A stretch of 64,000 bases of DNA from Ophioderma brevispina (taxonomy: Eukaryota > Echinodermata > Ophiuroidea > Amphilepidida > Ophiodermatidae): the NCBI GenBank assembly GCA_023653785.1, contig JAMKCH010007122.1, positions 168,119-232,118 on the forward strand. The letters are read 5' to 3'. The notes under the pieces were generated by a model, which was given only the letters and a program-made list of their open reading frames with translations, made no database searches and had not been told where the DNA came from. Each line of letters starts with the position of its first letter. Position 1 is the first letter of the stretch. Of the stretch, positions 21,972 to 33,521 are shown in pieces. The position numbers and the translations under genes are program-made.

Positions 21972-23640
21972 TTAAATTCCGCATTGCACGAAAAGCTGAT
22001 GGTCCGAAAACTTATTCGGGCGTGGCCTTACTCTCAGAAAATGAACTGAATCAGAAACTAAAAGGGGCCAAAAACGGTGGACGAAGGCCAAGCTGGTACC
22101 ACTAATGTACCAACTGTTTACATACCTTCACGTGCCTCAATACATCCCCAACTAAAGAAAGGAGGAAAACAAACCAATTATTTCTCCCGCCCAAGTTACA
22201 TGAAAAAGCATCAACATGAGTGGTAAAAAAGGGCAACCCAATATTTTGAATTAAACCTGGGCCAATTTGGCATTTGAGCTCATCGCAATCTATCCAATGT
22301 ATGGGGACCAAAAATACCATCGATGAACTGAAAAAATTTCCTGCGACACCCCCAATCATCATAATCAACTTCACGACTTATCAAATTGCCTGGATATTCT
22401 CATTTCCTAGGTACCCATTGTACATCCCCCCCCCAATTCTATATGTACTTCTACATGTAGAAAAACTTGCAAACTGAGCTCATGCAACTCAGAAAATCAT
22501 GCTACCTTTTTGAATAATAGCAACCACCCTTTTATTATCAGTAAAAAAGTTTGACAATTCTGTGCTTCAATCTAGGGGTAAAAGGGAAAGGGCTAGTACG
22601 ACTGCTTAGTGCTTCTCCAATGTAGAGCTTTATTTATCTCATTATCACTCCAATTTCTCTGCATAATTAAATCCCCACAACCAACAGACCATGGCACCCA
22701 CAACCTACCTCAATCGCATCCGTATACACAAATACCTGGGGCAAAGAACCAAATACCTGGGGCAAAGAATATACTGAAAGTAAGCGGTTATTAAGGTTGG
22801 TCAATTCTGGACTTCAGAAAAATACTCTGAAAAGGACACCACTATATGAGTGGGTAAGGATACACTCTGTCCCAAGAAGATCTCTTCTTTATTATCTCAT
22901 GATAAAAATATCTAGATTTTAACAAGGCTAATTCCAAAACAACGGGGTGGTAAAAAGAATTGATTTCCTGCAAACTGATGCAAGGGTTGCTGCCGAAACA
23001 GTGGTACGATAAATATGGAATAAACTATATAAAGTATCATCACTCCTTCTCTCAGTGACATGAAGTACACACCATTTGGGCATCCCATGTCAAATCCTAA
23101 ACCAATCTAACTTTTGGGAAGGGAATCCAATGAGATTTCTCTACGTTGGGCACAAGAGGCCCGCTTGCCAATAAATCATTCTTAACTGAGGTGCAAAGAC
23201 TGAACACAATGACTCGCGACTAGAACGACACCAGGCCATCGTCAAGAAATAGAACTATTAAAGAACCTTAGCACGCCCAAAACTTAACCAAAGGCTTCAA
23301 GCATTTGTAAAAACATATGGTGTGTTGACAAAACAAAAGGGAGAAATTGATGGAAAAGAAAAATATCTCGGGCGACCATCAGTCCCAAGAAAAACTAAAT
23401 ATTGGTTGTGATCAGGGAAATTTCTATGTGATGATAGCCCGATTTGAGATCAAAAGAAAAAAGAAACTCCCCTTTTTGAAAATAGAAATTGCTACATGCC
23501 AATCTCAAAAGAAATCGTCTTCTTGCCATAAAAATTGGTTCACATATTCAAATCTAAAATCAGCCTTTTCTTTCCTTGAGCTTGATTATAGAAAACTGAT
23601 AAAGGATAACAATAGAGGGAATTGATGGACATTCAGAAAC
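21972..23640 (-). pseudogene. Reverse transcriptase / RNase H region of the PAT-like element
   Basis: The minus-strand frames read GKKRLILDL then VNQFLW (about 23520-23590) and DLKSGYHHIEI-like text (about 23410-23450). PYVFTK-LKPLVKFW follows (about 23270-23330). The catalytic FLDDG is at 23235-23249, in place of the YLDD/YVDD box. After it come LLASG, VPNVEKS and WLGF (about 23090-23180), then IDCDEL, VDAFS, NNWFV, SLVGDVLRHVKVCK and GTLVVPAWPSS (about 22060-22310). That last series is the conserved RNase H-end region of DIRS-type polyproteins. The frame closes at a TAA at 21972-21974 after QLFVQCGI. Multiple frameshifts and stops break it. It would copy the element RNA together with the ORF1 product. 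Confidence 0.8.
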
Positions 23641-24329
23641 CCAAACCTTGTAAGCAAGAGGAGATGGACATGGTTCTGCCACAAATTCACTGGGAGTCAA
23701 GATGACAAATTATCTTAAAGCTAGCTGGCGGGGGAGTATTATCAATGGGCAACATAGAGCCCCCTCTTAAGTAACATGTCCAAAAAACAAAGGAGATGGC
23801 TCCAATACTGGACCAAAACTCAAAGGAGCTTTCAATCTTCTCATTAACTATAGGTGATACTGCGTTACCTTGCTCATATCATTACTAATTATCATATAAC
23901 TCCAAATTGCCAGTGTGGCCGGACGCGTACACATTATCAAGCCAATCACTGGCAGTAGTACTACTAGTATCCATGGTAGATGTAGGCCTACTGCGAAAAT
24001 TAAAACGTCACGATCACTCGGCAAGTTAACATTGACAGACCAGGTAGAAGACCTAAAACAAAATGTTTTACGAAAAGAAAAATCCCATAAGATTATTTAC
24101 AATAAACAAAGAACCGAAAGATAATAATATACCTGTATTAGCATAATAACTACCAGCATCACACACAGCCCACACATGCAGGGATGGCATTCAATAAGAT
24201 GGAAAATAAAAAAACTACGCCATATACATAACCTAAAACAGCTAGAAAGCGAACAATCAAACAGGCAAAACACTTAATATATCAACATTTTCACAATTAA
24301 ATGCAAACCATCCGGTTATTAAAACATAC

Positions 24330-25354
24330 CTTGGCCAGGACTGGCCGAAAACAACATTAATCCACGGGGTTGGGCGCCGCCATCTTGTTAAACCCACCGG
24401 AAGTAGCCTGTTTGTTGACAGTGGCGCTGACACAATTTCCTCCTCCAGTGCCCGGGTTCCCACAGGCGGAGCCAGATTGTGGGCTTTGGTTTCCATAAAA
24501 CCCCCGAACCCAACGATGGCGGTAAGGGTTAAAACCAGGCTGCGAATCACTGTGTGATTGCTAGCCTCGAAAAAACCCTGCGCTCTCAGGGTTGGGAGAG
24601 TAGAAACAGCCCTTTTTAGTACGCTTAGCATTCTGAGAACTTTGGCTTTGCTTGCGGCGCTTGGACACAGCACGGGTTGGGCGGAGGATACGTTCTGTCC
24701 TCCGAGTACTGCAAGGTCCATCGCTGAGGTATTCAGACCATGCAGACCACCCTAATTTAAAAATAATAAAAGAAAGAACACTTGGTCCCACACCGGACAT
24801 TAGAATAAAACTATCAATCTAAGTACACCAAAATGAGCAGATGGACACATCTGCACTCTAATACCGTAACCCCCGTACAAAAGAAAATATTCGACAGTAG
24901 GTGTCAACAGCTACGGATATTCCCGGGGATTATTTAACAAAGGGATCACAACACCCATCAATAAAACTAACCTGCATCACTTTTGTCGGCAAGCCGTATA
25001 AGCTTATTTCTTTCTGGTAGAAACTGCTTTTCCAATCTGTGGGATGAACGTGGGCAAGGTCAGAGACTTTCTGCTTCTCCAACTTCTCTAACAGAGAGGA
25101 GTTGAAATCAAATTGCGACTTGTTTTGTTTGCATTTAATTTGAAATGAGTTCGGGACGACTTTTTTCAAAGCTGTACTTGTTCCGAAGTACTGGCCAACG
25201 TAGTATCCAAATACGTTTTAAAATCAGAAAGTGCTGACTTAATCGTATCGCCAACCAACTGCACCGTCAATTGCTGAGGCTGTTGTTGGTGGTAGTGGTT
25301 TGAGGCAGTGGTGAGATACTTCTCCTTCTCACTCGATAACTGATGCGATATCAA
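24330..25354 (-). pseudogene. Gag-like ORF1 with CCHC zinc knuckle, two probable exons
   Basis: Exon A (25354-24972) reads FKTYLDTTLASTSEQ, then after a one-base shift PNSFQIKCKQNKSQFDFNSS, and near its end LIRLADKSDA. Exon B (24751-24330) continues GWSAWSEYLSDG, then RAVSKRRKQSQSSQNAKR. Further on, two compensating one-base shifts restore a zinc knuckle of the form C-x2-CGNPGHWRRNC (around 24430-24470). This order (K/Q-rich FNS..L segment, RLADKS..GW..EYLSD, basic tract, CCHC) matches ORF1 of DIRS-group elements. No ATG opens exon A; the frame begins after a stop at a TTG codon, so the true start is unresolved. It would package element RNA. Confidence 0.7.
24752..24971 (-). other. Probable spliceosomal intron in ORF1
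   Basis: The donor reads GATGCAG|GTTAGT and the acceptor TTTAAATTAG|GGTGG after a T-rich tract (TTCTTTCTTTTATTATTTTT). Joining the exons in phase 1 restores A-G-W-S-A inside a conserved segment, whereas reading through gives stops. Length is 220 bp. A second donor-like CCAAG|GTATGT closes exon B at 24330/24329. Confidence 0.7.
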
Positions 25355-25426
25355 GCAGGACGATCAGTACAACAGTTATACAACGACTAAGAAATACAGC
25401 TAATACAGAGAGCGAGTAAACTAGAG

Positions 25427-25565
25427 GTCCGTCTGTGGTGTAGCGCAGGATGGATTCGGTCAGTGGCTGACACGCCTGACAAAACACCACTCCACAGAGC
25501 TCGAACACCTGACCTACCTTCATATGCAAATCGGTCGTCTTCAGCTAACCAATTGAAAATATATT
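25427..25565 (-). repeat. Split direct repeat A1 (5' end of the PAT-like element)
   Basis: Same text and orientation as 20129-20259. On the minus strand it lies upstream of ORF1, as expected for the 5' terminal repeat. Confidence 0.8.
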
Positions 25566-26998
25566 GTATGGGAATTAATGCCCACTAAAATAACCAAAAC
25601 GGAAGATTCCCCAAATGGGGAACTGTACTTTTGCAGAGAAATTTAAAGATATGGCCTATTGAGTAGGAAGTATCCGACTGACATACTCTGGTCTCTCTGA
25701 CCCATTTTGGGGGCTAAATACGGCTTAACAGGCATATCATGATTTTGTAACTCAGGAAATCGAAAAAAACTCATCCAGAATCAGATTATGTTTGTAAAAA
25801 GTACAGGTACCCCTCAACATACCCTGCACATGCTACCCCCAGAAGCCACATACACGCACAACAATCGGCCCATTTTAGTATTTCCTGTCCGTATACGGCC
25901 ACTGTTTACAACACGTTAATTTAATGAAGATTCAATATCTTTGAACATGACATTTTTTTTCTTTTTCTGGCAATCTTCAGTTGGAAAAACTTAAAACGTT
26001 ACTTATAGTATTATGCAGTTTTCACTTTTAAGCTATTTCTGCAAATTCAAATATTTTGCTCTTTGGATGAATCACTGATAGTGTCCTTAATCCAGCGGCC
26101 ATGTCAGGAAGAAAAATTGTCCTGAGCAAGGCAAGGATCAGTCCGATACTGCCACATGAAGGAGGTAAGTAATGGTATACGGAATGAATATTTAGAATGA
26201 AATGACCCGATATCAGTGATAGAGTTTCCACAGGAATCTGAGAATCTGATTCTCGCAAAATGATAATGATCAGATTTGTGAGTATCCAAAAGAGTCTTGT
26301 AAACCTTTTTGAACGCAACACGGATTCTCTTATATATTTAAATTATTAAAGGTCCATGGTCCGATCGCTAATAGCCTCCTCCCTAGGGACCCCAGTTTTT
26401 CCCGGAAGTGGTCAAAATGTTTGTATCAGAGGAAAGCTACTATTTTTCTCATTTATCCTGTGAAATCCTAGGGTTAAAATGATGTTTGGTTTGGATGTTG
26501 TGAGCGAAAATATGCACAATTTTGGTCGACCAAACCCTGTGCACAAACAAGTAAACGACTGTTCCCATATTGATATAAAAATAATTGCTCAAATCGTAAT
26601 TTGTTTGGGTAGTTACATTAAAGCACAAAATTACGTAATGGCTCGGTCAATCTATACAACTCATTGTAATGATTCTAACAAACGGTTTCACTGCAAAAGA
26701 ACTAGTGTATTTATGAAATGCCAGCTTTGTGATTATATTAACCGTAATTCATCAACAGCTCAATGAAATCAATATTCACTTGCGACAATCATAGGCGACT
26801 AAGATGGAAAATTGTCGGTTAACGTACGCTAGGCCACGAGGCTACTGTATACTTGTAAGTCTTGGCTAAGATTTTTATTTAAAATCAATAATCGCTGAAG
26901 CCTGTGGCCACAGACGCGCGCACAGCGAGGTTCGAAGTCCTGCTGATTAAAGGAATATGCAGCGAAAATGCATTTTATTTTTCATACTAGCTTATAGG
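25566..26998. other. No gene recognised
   Basis: Small open frames on both strands (for example 26028-26321 and 26479-26766) have no recognisable domain. GAGGTTCGAAGTCC at 26928 resembles a pol III B box but no tRNA fold is apparent. Confidence 0.4.
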
Positions 26999-26999
26999 G

Positions 27000-27870
27000 T
27001 TCCATATCCATATCCATATCCAGGGCTTAAATCACTCACGATGGAGGAACCCCTCCCTAGAATGTTTCCACAAATCTCTATCTTTAGCCATTCTTGTCCA
27101 AATTGGACCAAGTTGTTTTGTCATTTCGTCTTTCCATCTGGTTTTGGACGTTCTGGCTTTCTGGTCCATTCTCTGGGGGTCCACTCTGTCACTCTGATGG
27201 TCCACCTGTTATCCTGCAGTCTAGCAACGTGGCCTGCCCATCTATGTTTGACACTCCTAATGCAGTCGATAATATCAGTAACTCCTGTCTGTGATCGGAT
27301 CCAGCAATTTCTCTTTTTATCTTGAAGTCTGATGCCAAGCATGATTCGCTCCATCTTCCTCTGTGCAACTGCAATCATCTCCATCGTGGTGTTATTCAAA
27401 GCCCACGTTTCACTGCCGTATATCATAACAGGGAGAATGTATTCATTGAACACCTTTCTCTTTATATCCATACTTGTGTTCTTATTTTTCATGAGGTTTT
27501 CCACTTTTGCAAATGCTGCCCAGCCTAGTCCAATTCTCCTTCTAATCTCGGGCAGTAAGTCACCATCACGCATCACTGTCTTCCCAAGGTAGATGTAGCT
27601 GTTGACCTCTTCAATGACTTTCCCGTCTACAGTTATCTCGGATTTCCTGGTGTGGTCATTAAACATCACTTTGGTTTTTCCCACACATGCAGCGAGGTCC
27701 AACAGGTTGCTGGTGCTGTGAATGTCACTTAGCTAGCTTTCCAATTCCCTTATGGTGACTTGGCAATTCAGGATAATATCGTCGGCCAAGATTCGGTGGA
27801 GAGAGAATTTTCACCATCGATGTTGAGTCCTCTTCCTTCCCGTTTGACTCCTTATGATTGCATCTTGAAG
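27000..27870 (-). pseudogene. RTE-like non-LTR reverse transcriptase, 5'-truncated
   Basis: On the minus strand, a degraded segment (27700-27840) contains ILADDI, the remnant of the FADDI catalytic box. It leads into an open frame (27702-27121) with KTKVMFN, SYIYLGKTV, EIRRRIGLGWAAF, VFNEYILPVMIYGSETW, QRKMERIMLGI, RSVKHRWAGHVAR and a basic tail. After a one-base shift it continues RWKDEM-TKQLG, MAKDRDLWK and EGFLHRE to about 27010. These are hallmarks of the RT thumb and C-terminus of RTE-like elements. The 3' end is an ATATGG microsatellite (CCATATCCATATCCATATCC on the plus strand, 27002-27021). The endonuclease is missing, so it is a dead-on-arrival copy. Confidence 0.85.
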
Positions 27871-28377
27871 GCATGAGGTTAAGTGTGTTCAGTTGTGTTC
27901 AATTCCATTATTAACTATTTCCAATGTTAGGAAAAACAAATACTAATGTTTGTAACATGTACATCGCAGTAGTAGTAATATAAGAGTAGGGTGTAGGTAA
28001 ACCCTGACTGTTTCACAATCCCCCCCCCACAGTATAAAAAAAGCGGGACATGTTAGGACCCCGCCCCACAACCGTCTCAATGGACTTTGAAGGCTAAGAA
28101 GAAGCTATTTGGTACCAAAAAGCATATAAAACAAGTAAATAATTACGAGTTTTATGTCAAAAGGTACAGATCATGGTGCACCCTATCAAATGTTTTTGTG
28201 ATTCGTTTATGATTTTTAGTTGTTAGCAAATCTAGTTGTTAGCAAATCCACTGCCTATTCCCTTTAAATAAACAGGCTACAATTCAACAAAAAATTATAG
28301 AATTTCTCAATTTGCTCTCAAATAATTGTATAGGACCTAACAAAAATGCTGTATCATAACACACATAAGACATATAG
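27871..28377. other. No gene recognised
   Basis: AT-rich sequence. A C-run near 28020 is the only compositional oddity. Confidence 0.4.
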
Positions 28378-28389
28378 TATGATGCCTGC

Positions 28390-28603
28390 CAGTGGCGTAA
28401 CAGGCGGGAGGTTGCCCCCCTGACGACTTTTGGCCGGCGGTCAAAAAATAGGCAAAAATCAGCTAAATCAGCCGGTTTTTTTTAGCCCTATGACCGGAAA
28501 AAAAAAAAAAAATGGCCTTTTGACCCCCCTGAGAGGGAAAATTCCCCAAGAATTGGGAAATTTGCCCCCTCAGAGCCGGGTGAGGCCCGCGAGTACGCCA
28601 CTG
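28390..28603. mobile_element. hAT-type MITE
   Basis: The ends are CAGTGGCGTA and TACGCCACTG, the same terminal repeats as the MITEs at 1080 and 2962. The flank TATGATGC occurs at 28378-28385 and again at 28604-28611, giving an 8-bp duplication if four extra bases at the left edge are allowed. It is 214 bp and non-coding. The interior is G/C-homopolymer rich and differs from the other members. Confidence 0.75.
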
Positions 28604-29484
28604 TATGATGCCAAAGACTGCCTATGATTTCGGGCCTTTGTAAACAAATTGTATCACCAAATTATGTTAAAAATTCACGTATTACTTGAACATCAGGAAA
28701 CATCATAATCATTGATTCTATAAGCCAAGGTGATGGACTCGGGCAAACCAGGTGTGCATACAAAGGGAAAATTTTATGTGGATTTCCTCGTGTTTTAACA
28801 GAAAAGTTTGAATAAAATGTTATTACAAAATTCTTCAATTTACACATAAAGGTGATGATTGGATTAAACATTTCAGGTGAGCGTGTAAACACATGTAAAA
28901 GCATTCCAACCATACAAATATATGGTTTGAAAAATATTGAGGGGCGCACTATTTTTAAAGTATGCCAGTGTATCTTTAAAGTACACGAGTCTCACGCGCA
29001 GACCAATCGTTGGTCTTACGCAGACCAATCTTGAGTATGCACGTAAGCCTAGGGGCCATGCAGGTAACATTGGTTGGAGTTTATTAATTTACAAACAAGA
29101 AATAAAAATTATGTATGAAAAATGCATTCAATGAGTACAACAAGCCTAGTCTTAGGTTCGCCAATTTGAGATGCTTTCCGAAGAACCTTTTAAGTCATTA
29201 GTTCGTCAAGCCATACCTTATGCCAAGGATGGCTTCTAAGTTCTAATGTGTTTTAACCTATGTACAAAATATACCGGGTTTGAAAGGGTTAGTTGAAAAT
29301 ATCTAGCAATGACTATCAATTTTAATTCATTTTATTTTGACTAATCATAATCACATAACATTTTTACTTTCGGAAGAAGACGGGTGTTAGATGATGATAT
29401 ATGGGTTCGTCAAAGTCCGTGGTGCGAAACGAAGGTTCATAATATACTGTGATGTTCTTCATTTAGTGCCGTTTCTAGAGATAA
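28604..29484. other. No gene recognised
   Basis: I find no supportable feature. Two short copies of GCAGACCAATC lie near 28998-29030. Confidence 0.4.
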
Positions 29485-29540
29485 ATGAGAGAGAGAGAGA
29501 GGAGGAGAGAGGAGATGAGAGAGAGGGAGAGAGAGAGAAA
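29485..29540. repeat. (GA)n microsatellite
   Basis: Imperfect GA/GAG repeats with interruptions such as GGAGGAGAGAGGAGATG. Confidence 0.9.
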
Positions 29541-29579
29541 CAACACTTATAAGACTTAGAGATTGTACAAAGATAAGGT

Positions 29580-30831
29580 TTAAGGGTGGTGTCTCGAATG
29601 AAACATCAGACCTCGAAACAACAGACCACAGACCTGGAAGTGATTTTTTGCTGAAGTCAACATTTTACTTCCGCGTCTGATGTTCGATGGGTCTGATGTT
29701 CGAGACATCCCCCCCGGGTTGTCTCGAAACATCAGACCTCGAAAATCAGACCTCAGAACCCGGAAGTGAAGTTACTTCGGGGTCTATGTTCGAGGTCTGA
29801 AGTTTCGAGACATCCCCCGGGTTGTCTCGAAAATCGACCTCGAAACAATCATGACCCGGAAGAATAGTGATACTTCCCCAAAAATTCGTAATTATAAATT
29901 GGCTGTTTTCAGCCGAGCAGAATCAGGTTCTTGGTACGCGAGTTGGCTTGCAGTGTGTCTTAAAATCGCTTAAAGATCGCCAAATATTATATTAAAATTG
30001 AGAATCGAATACAACTTCGGCGACCACTTTTCCCGTGAAACGTTCTGCCAGTATTTCCAATATGTACAAGCATTAAGGTGCACATAGTATTTACGCTATA
30101 GACTGCTGGATTGCACCTCACATGGTAAATTGGTAGGCCTGCAAGAGTAAGATAAAGATACACAAGTTCAGTACGAAGGAAGAACGCTTCCTCGTGGCAT
30201 AAGATATCGCGGCAAATACTTGGGCTTCAGTGATTAATTTCACGACACATTGCGGTAAACTTACAATACTATAAGATTGACTCGCCTGAACTTGACATTG
30301 AAACTTCAATTTAGCGCGGCACCATAATTACCCGCTGCCAAGGTACGTGTGAGGGTCTATTGAATTTGAACAAATCAAACCCCGAGATTGAAATGTTTAC
30401 TTTGTGGAAAATCACTTACCTGGTCTGAGGTTCTGTTGTTTCGAGCCTCTGATGGTTCGAGGACACCCGGCGGGAGTCTCGAAACATCAGACCTGAACAT
30501 CAGACCCGGAAGTAACTTAGTCCGGGTCTGAGGTCTGATTTTTCGAGGTCTGATGTTTCGAGACACCCGGGGGGGATGTCTCAGAAAACATCAGAACTCG
30601 AAACATCAGACCCGGAAGTAGTGAAAATGGTTGACTTCGGCAAAAAAAAATCATTCGGGTCTGAGGTCAGTTGTTTTCGAGTCTGTTGTTTCGAGGGACA
30701 TCCCCCCCGGGTGTCTCGAAACATCAGACCTCGAAACATCAGGACCAGGAAGTGAATTTACTTCCCGGTCTGGTGTTTCGAGGTTTGTGGTCTGTTGTTT
30801 CGAGGTCTGATGTTTCGAGAACCCGCTTTAA
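29580..30831. mobile_element. TTAA-flanked foldback element built of TCGAAACATCAGACC repeats
   Basis: Two arrays (about 29590-29860 and 30415-30820) contain the words TCGAAACATCAGACCTCG and CGAGGTCTGATGTTTCGAG, which are mutual complements. They are separated by copies of CCCGGAAGT..ACTTCCGGG and by CATCCCCCCCGGG. The outer edges mirror each other as TTAAGGGTGGTGTCTCGAA and TCGAGAACCCGCTTTAA, bounded by TTAA at 29580-29583 and 30828-30831. About 550 bp of apparently unique sequence lie in the middle. No transposase is present. Confidence 0.75.
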
Positions 30832-31784
30832 GGGGTAATATGGGGTTGGGAGGGGCTTCTAAAAATGAACATCTAAAATTTAAAATAAGGAAAAAATTAC
30901 ATTTTCTTTTGTTTTGTTTGACAGCAACGGAGATGCCATTCAAAAGTTATGGTTGAAAGTCCTTGTGAGATTTCACTGTATGTAGTTATGTTTCCTCAAG
31001 CTGCGATATTTATATATTTTTATTTTTTTTACGCTTTAAAAATTTATATTTCAAAAAGTAATGAAGATTTTGACCTCTATTTCACAATGAGTAATGAAAA
31101 TTCAAGGTTTTTTTTTCGTAATTGATAATAATTTTAAAATAGCATTTCTAAAATATAGTAAAAAAAAAAAACAGTGTTTCTACGAGAGAAAATTGCCGCT
31201 ATCTCAAAAGTAAATTTTAACGATATTCTTCGCTGCGCGCAATCGGATTTCTACAAAAAGATTATCTGTGAATGGGGATAAAAAAGTAAATGAAAGCATA
31301 TAAATAAGACTACTTATGAACTAAAATAATGCACTAACCCATTGAGAAATTGATTTATGGGGCCTCAACCTAAAAAATCAAAGATAAATAATTTTTTAAG
31401 TTTGTATGCGCAATTACTTGTTTAATAGGCGCTCTTTTGTATTACTCTTTCTCATTATCCGGTAATGTCGACGATAGTGTTATAAATTACAGTATACTAA
31501 TTTGCTCTAGAATTTATTAGTAAAAAATAATAGTATTTATAAAACATTTCGAAAAAAATTAAAAGAAGAAATTGCCCTATTGTTTAACATAGAAATAAAG
31601 AAAACAAAATTTCCCTGTTTTATCTGAGACAAAGCTGTATCTAATAATTAATTAGTAATGATTCTCAGTTTGGACAAGCTGCAGCAGTCGACATCGGTTA
31701 GAAAATAGCATGATTAGATTTTCCCACGGTGTAATTGATCATGTGGAGTTAACATGGGGTCTTAAAGGTGCTTGTTCGATGGAG
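30832..31784. other. No gene recognised; very AT-rich
   Basis: Mostly A and T with many homopolymer runs. No open frame of note. Confidence 0.45.
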
Positions 31785-31862
31785 TGTATTGGTTCTCTCC
31801 TTGAAATGAGAGCCTGGCACTTGCACATGGCACCCCATCAAGTACCGTGGGAAACAAACTTG
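31785..31862 (+). repeat. R5 short dispersed repeat
   Basis: GAGAGCCTGGCACTTG and CCCCATCAAGTACCGTGGG are the reverse complement of the block at 8285-8365. Confidence 0.6.
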
Positions 31863-31904
31863 CGGTTTTGTGGTAGACGCAATAATGAATGTTGCCAAAG
31901 GGGT

Positions 31905-33115
31905 GACTATAAAACAAAGACCCAAGACCCCAAAGACCCAAGGACCCCCTCAAAGATAAAACAAAAGACCCCATGCACTATAAAACAAAGACCCCTGAAA
32001 ATATAAAACAAAGACCCCCTCAACTAAAAACAAAGACCCCATCAACTATAAAACAAAGCCCCTTTTTTATTCTTTTTTGAACTATAAAACAAAGACCCCC
32101 TCAACTATAAAACAAAGACCTAAAATTTTGAAATTAAAAAACAAAGACCCACCTAACTATAAAACAAAGGACCCCTTCAACTATAAAACAAAGACCCCTT
32201 CAACTATAAACAAAGACCCCTCACTATAAAACAAAGACCCTCTCAACTATAAAACAAAGACCCCCTCAACTATTAAAACAAAGACCCCCTCAACTATAAA
32301 AAACAAAGACCCAAGTCCCCCTCAACTATAAAACAAAGACCCCCTCAACTCTAAAACAAAGACCCCCTCAACTTATAAAACAAAGACCCCCTCAACGATA
32401 AAACAAAGACCCACCGAAATATAAAACAAAGACCCCCTCAACTATAAACAAACGACCCCCTCAACTAGTAAAAAACAAAGACCCCCTAACTATAAAACAA
32501 CGGACCACCTCACGACTAAAACAAAGACCCCCCTCAATATAAAACAAAGGACCCCTGAACTATAAACCAAAGACCCACCTAACGATAAAACAAAGACCCC
32601 CTCAACTATAAAACAAAGACCCCCTCAACTATAAAACAAAGACCTCTCAATATAACACAAAGACCCTCTCAACTATAAACCAAAGACCCCCTCAACTATA
32701 AAACAAAGGACCCCTAACATAAAACAAAGACCCCCTCAACTTAGAAGAAATAAGACCCCCTCAACTATAAAACAAAGACCCCCTCAACTCTAAAACAAAG
32801 AACCCCCTAACTATAAACCAAAGACCCACCTACTATAAAAACCAAGAACCCCTCAATATAAAAAACAAAGACCCTCAATATAAAACAAAGACCCCCTCAC
32901 TATAAAACAAAGACCTACCTCAACTCTAAAACAAAGACCCCCTCAACTATAAAACAAAGACACCCTCAACTATAAAACAAAGACCCACCTACTTAAAACA
33001 AAGACACCCCCTCAACTATAAAACAAGGCCCCATCAAAATTAACAAAGAACCCACAACGATAAAACAAAGACCCCCTCACCTATAAACAAAGACCCCCAA
33101 ACTATAAAAAAAGAC
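31905..33115. repeat. ~23-bp minisatellite, left arm
   Basis: The consensus unit is AAAACAAAGACCCCCTCAAC plus TAT, with some fifty variable copies. The ORF at 31710-32006 runs into it and is not a gene. Confidence 0.9.
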
Positions 33116-33119
33116 CCAA

Positions 33120-33521
33120 CCAATTCTGAATTCCTTGCATACTCTCCATTCCAGATGTACGTTTGCATACTTACCCATCTTACTTCAGAAATGAAATTCC
33201 GCCAAAACCAACCTTTTGTCTCCTTAATTTTAAATTATGGGGATGGATTAATTATGATGACTAAAGTTAGTGTATAAGCGATACGCACCCTTTTCTCGTG
33301 ATCTCTTTCAAACTTCACTTCATGGTACCGTAACTCTGAAAAAAAGCTGTTGATTTGCGCACTGTGATTTTCTCACAAGTTTCAAGTTGGTTTTTTTTTC
33401 GAGCTAGGACGAGATGTGCTGGTAGTGTCGAGGAAGTTTCGGGAATCCTATCATAAATGTGATTGAATGCAAATTATTTAAATTGGCAGTCCACGCTAAA
33501 GAACGATTTTACAGTTTAAAA
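33120..33521. other. Cargo of the foldback element, no gene
   Basis: Unique AT-rich sequence between the left arm and the nested MITE. Confidence 0.4.

Larger units (their letters stand above)
19808..25565 (-). mobile_element. PAT/Ngaro-like tyrosine-recombinase retrotransposon (degenerate)
   Basis: Read on the minus strand, the order is A1 (25565-25427), a Gag-like ORF with a CCHC knuckle, reverse transcriptase, RNase H-type region, tyrosine recombinase, then B1 (20395-20271), A2 (20259-20129) and B2 (19935-19808). A1 and A2 are direct copies, as are B1 and B2. This A1-ORFs-B1-A2-B2 layout is the split direct repeat described for PAT-like and Ngaro-like members of the DIRS group. DIRS1 itself has inverted ends. 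A 193-bp stretch of unknown origin separates A2 from B2, which is atypical. All coding parts are broken by frameshifts and stops. Assignment to the DIRS group is secure from the RT and recombinase motifs; PAT versus Ngaro is not settled. Confidence 0.85.

Noticed and set aside
25440..25530. tRNA-like words (GGTCAGTGGCT, GAGCTCGAACAC) in repeat A1/A2
   Set aside because: Spacing between the box-like motifs and the stems does not give a cloverleaf; the segment is better explained as the split direct repeat of the PAT-like element.
26920..26960. Possible tRNA from the B-box-like GAGGTTCGAAGTCC
   Set aside because: No matching acceptor stem, D arm or anticodon stem could be drawn in the preceding 60 bp.
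31905..33115. CRISPR-like array
   Set aside because: The units are contiguous minisatellite copies without unique spacers of constant length, in eukaryotic DNA.
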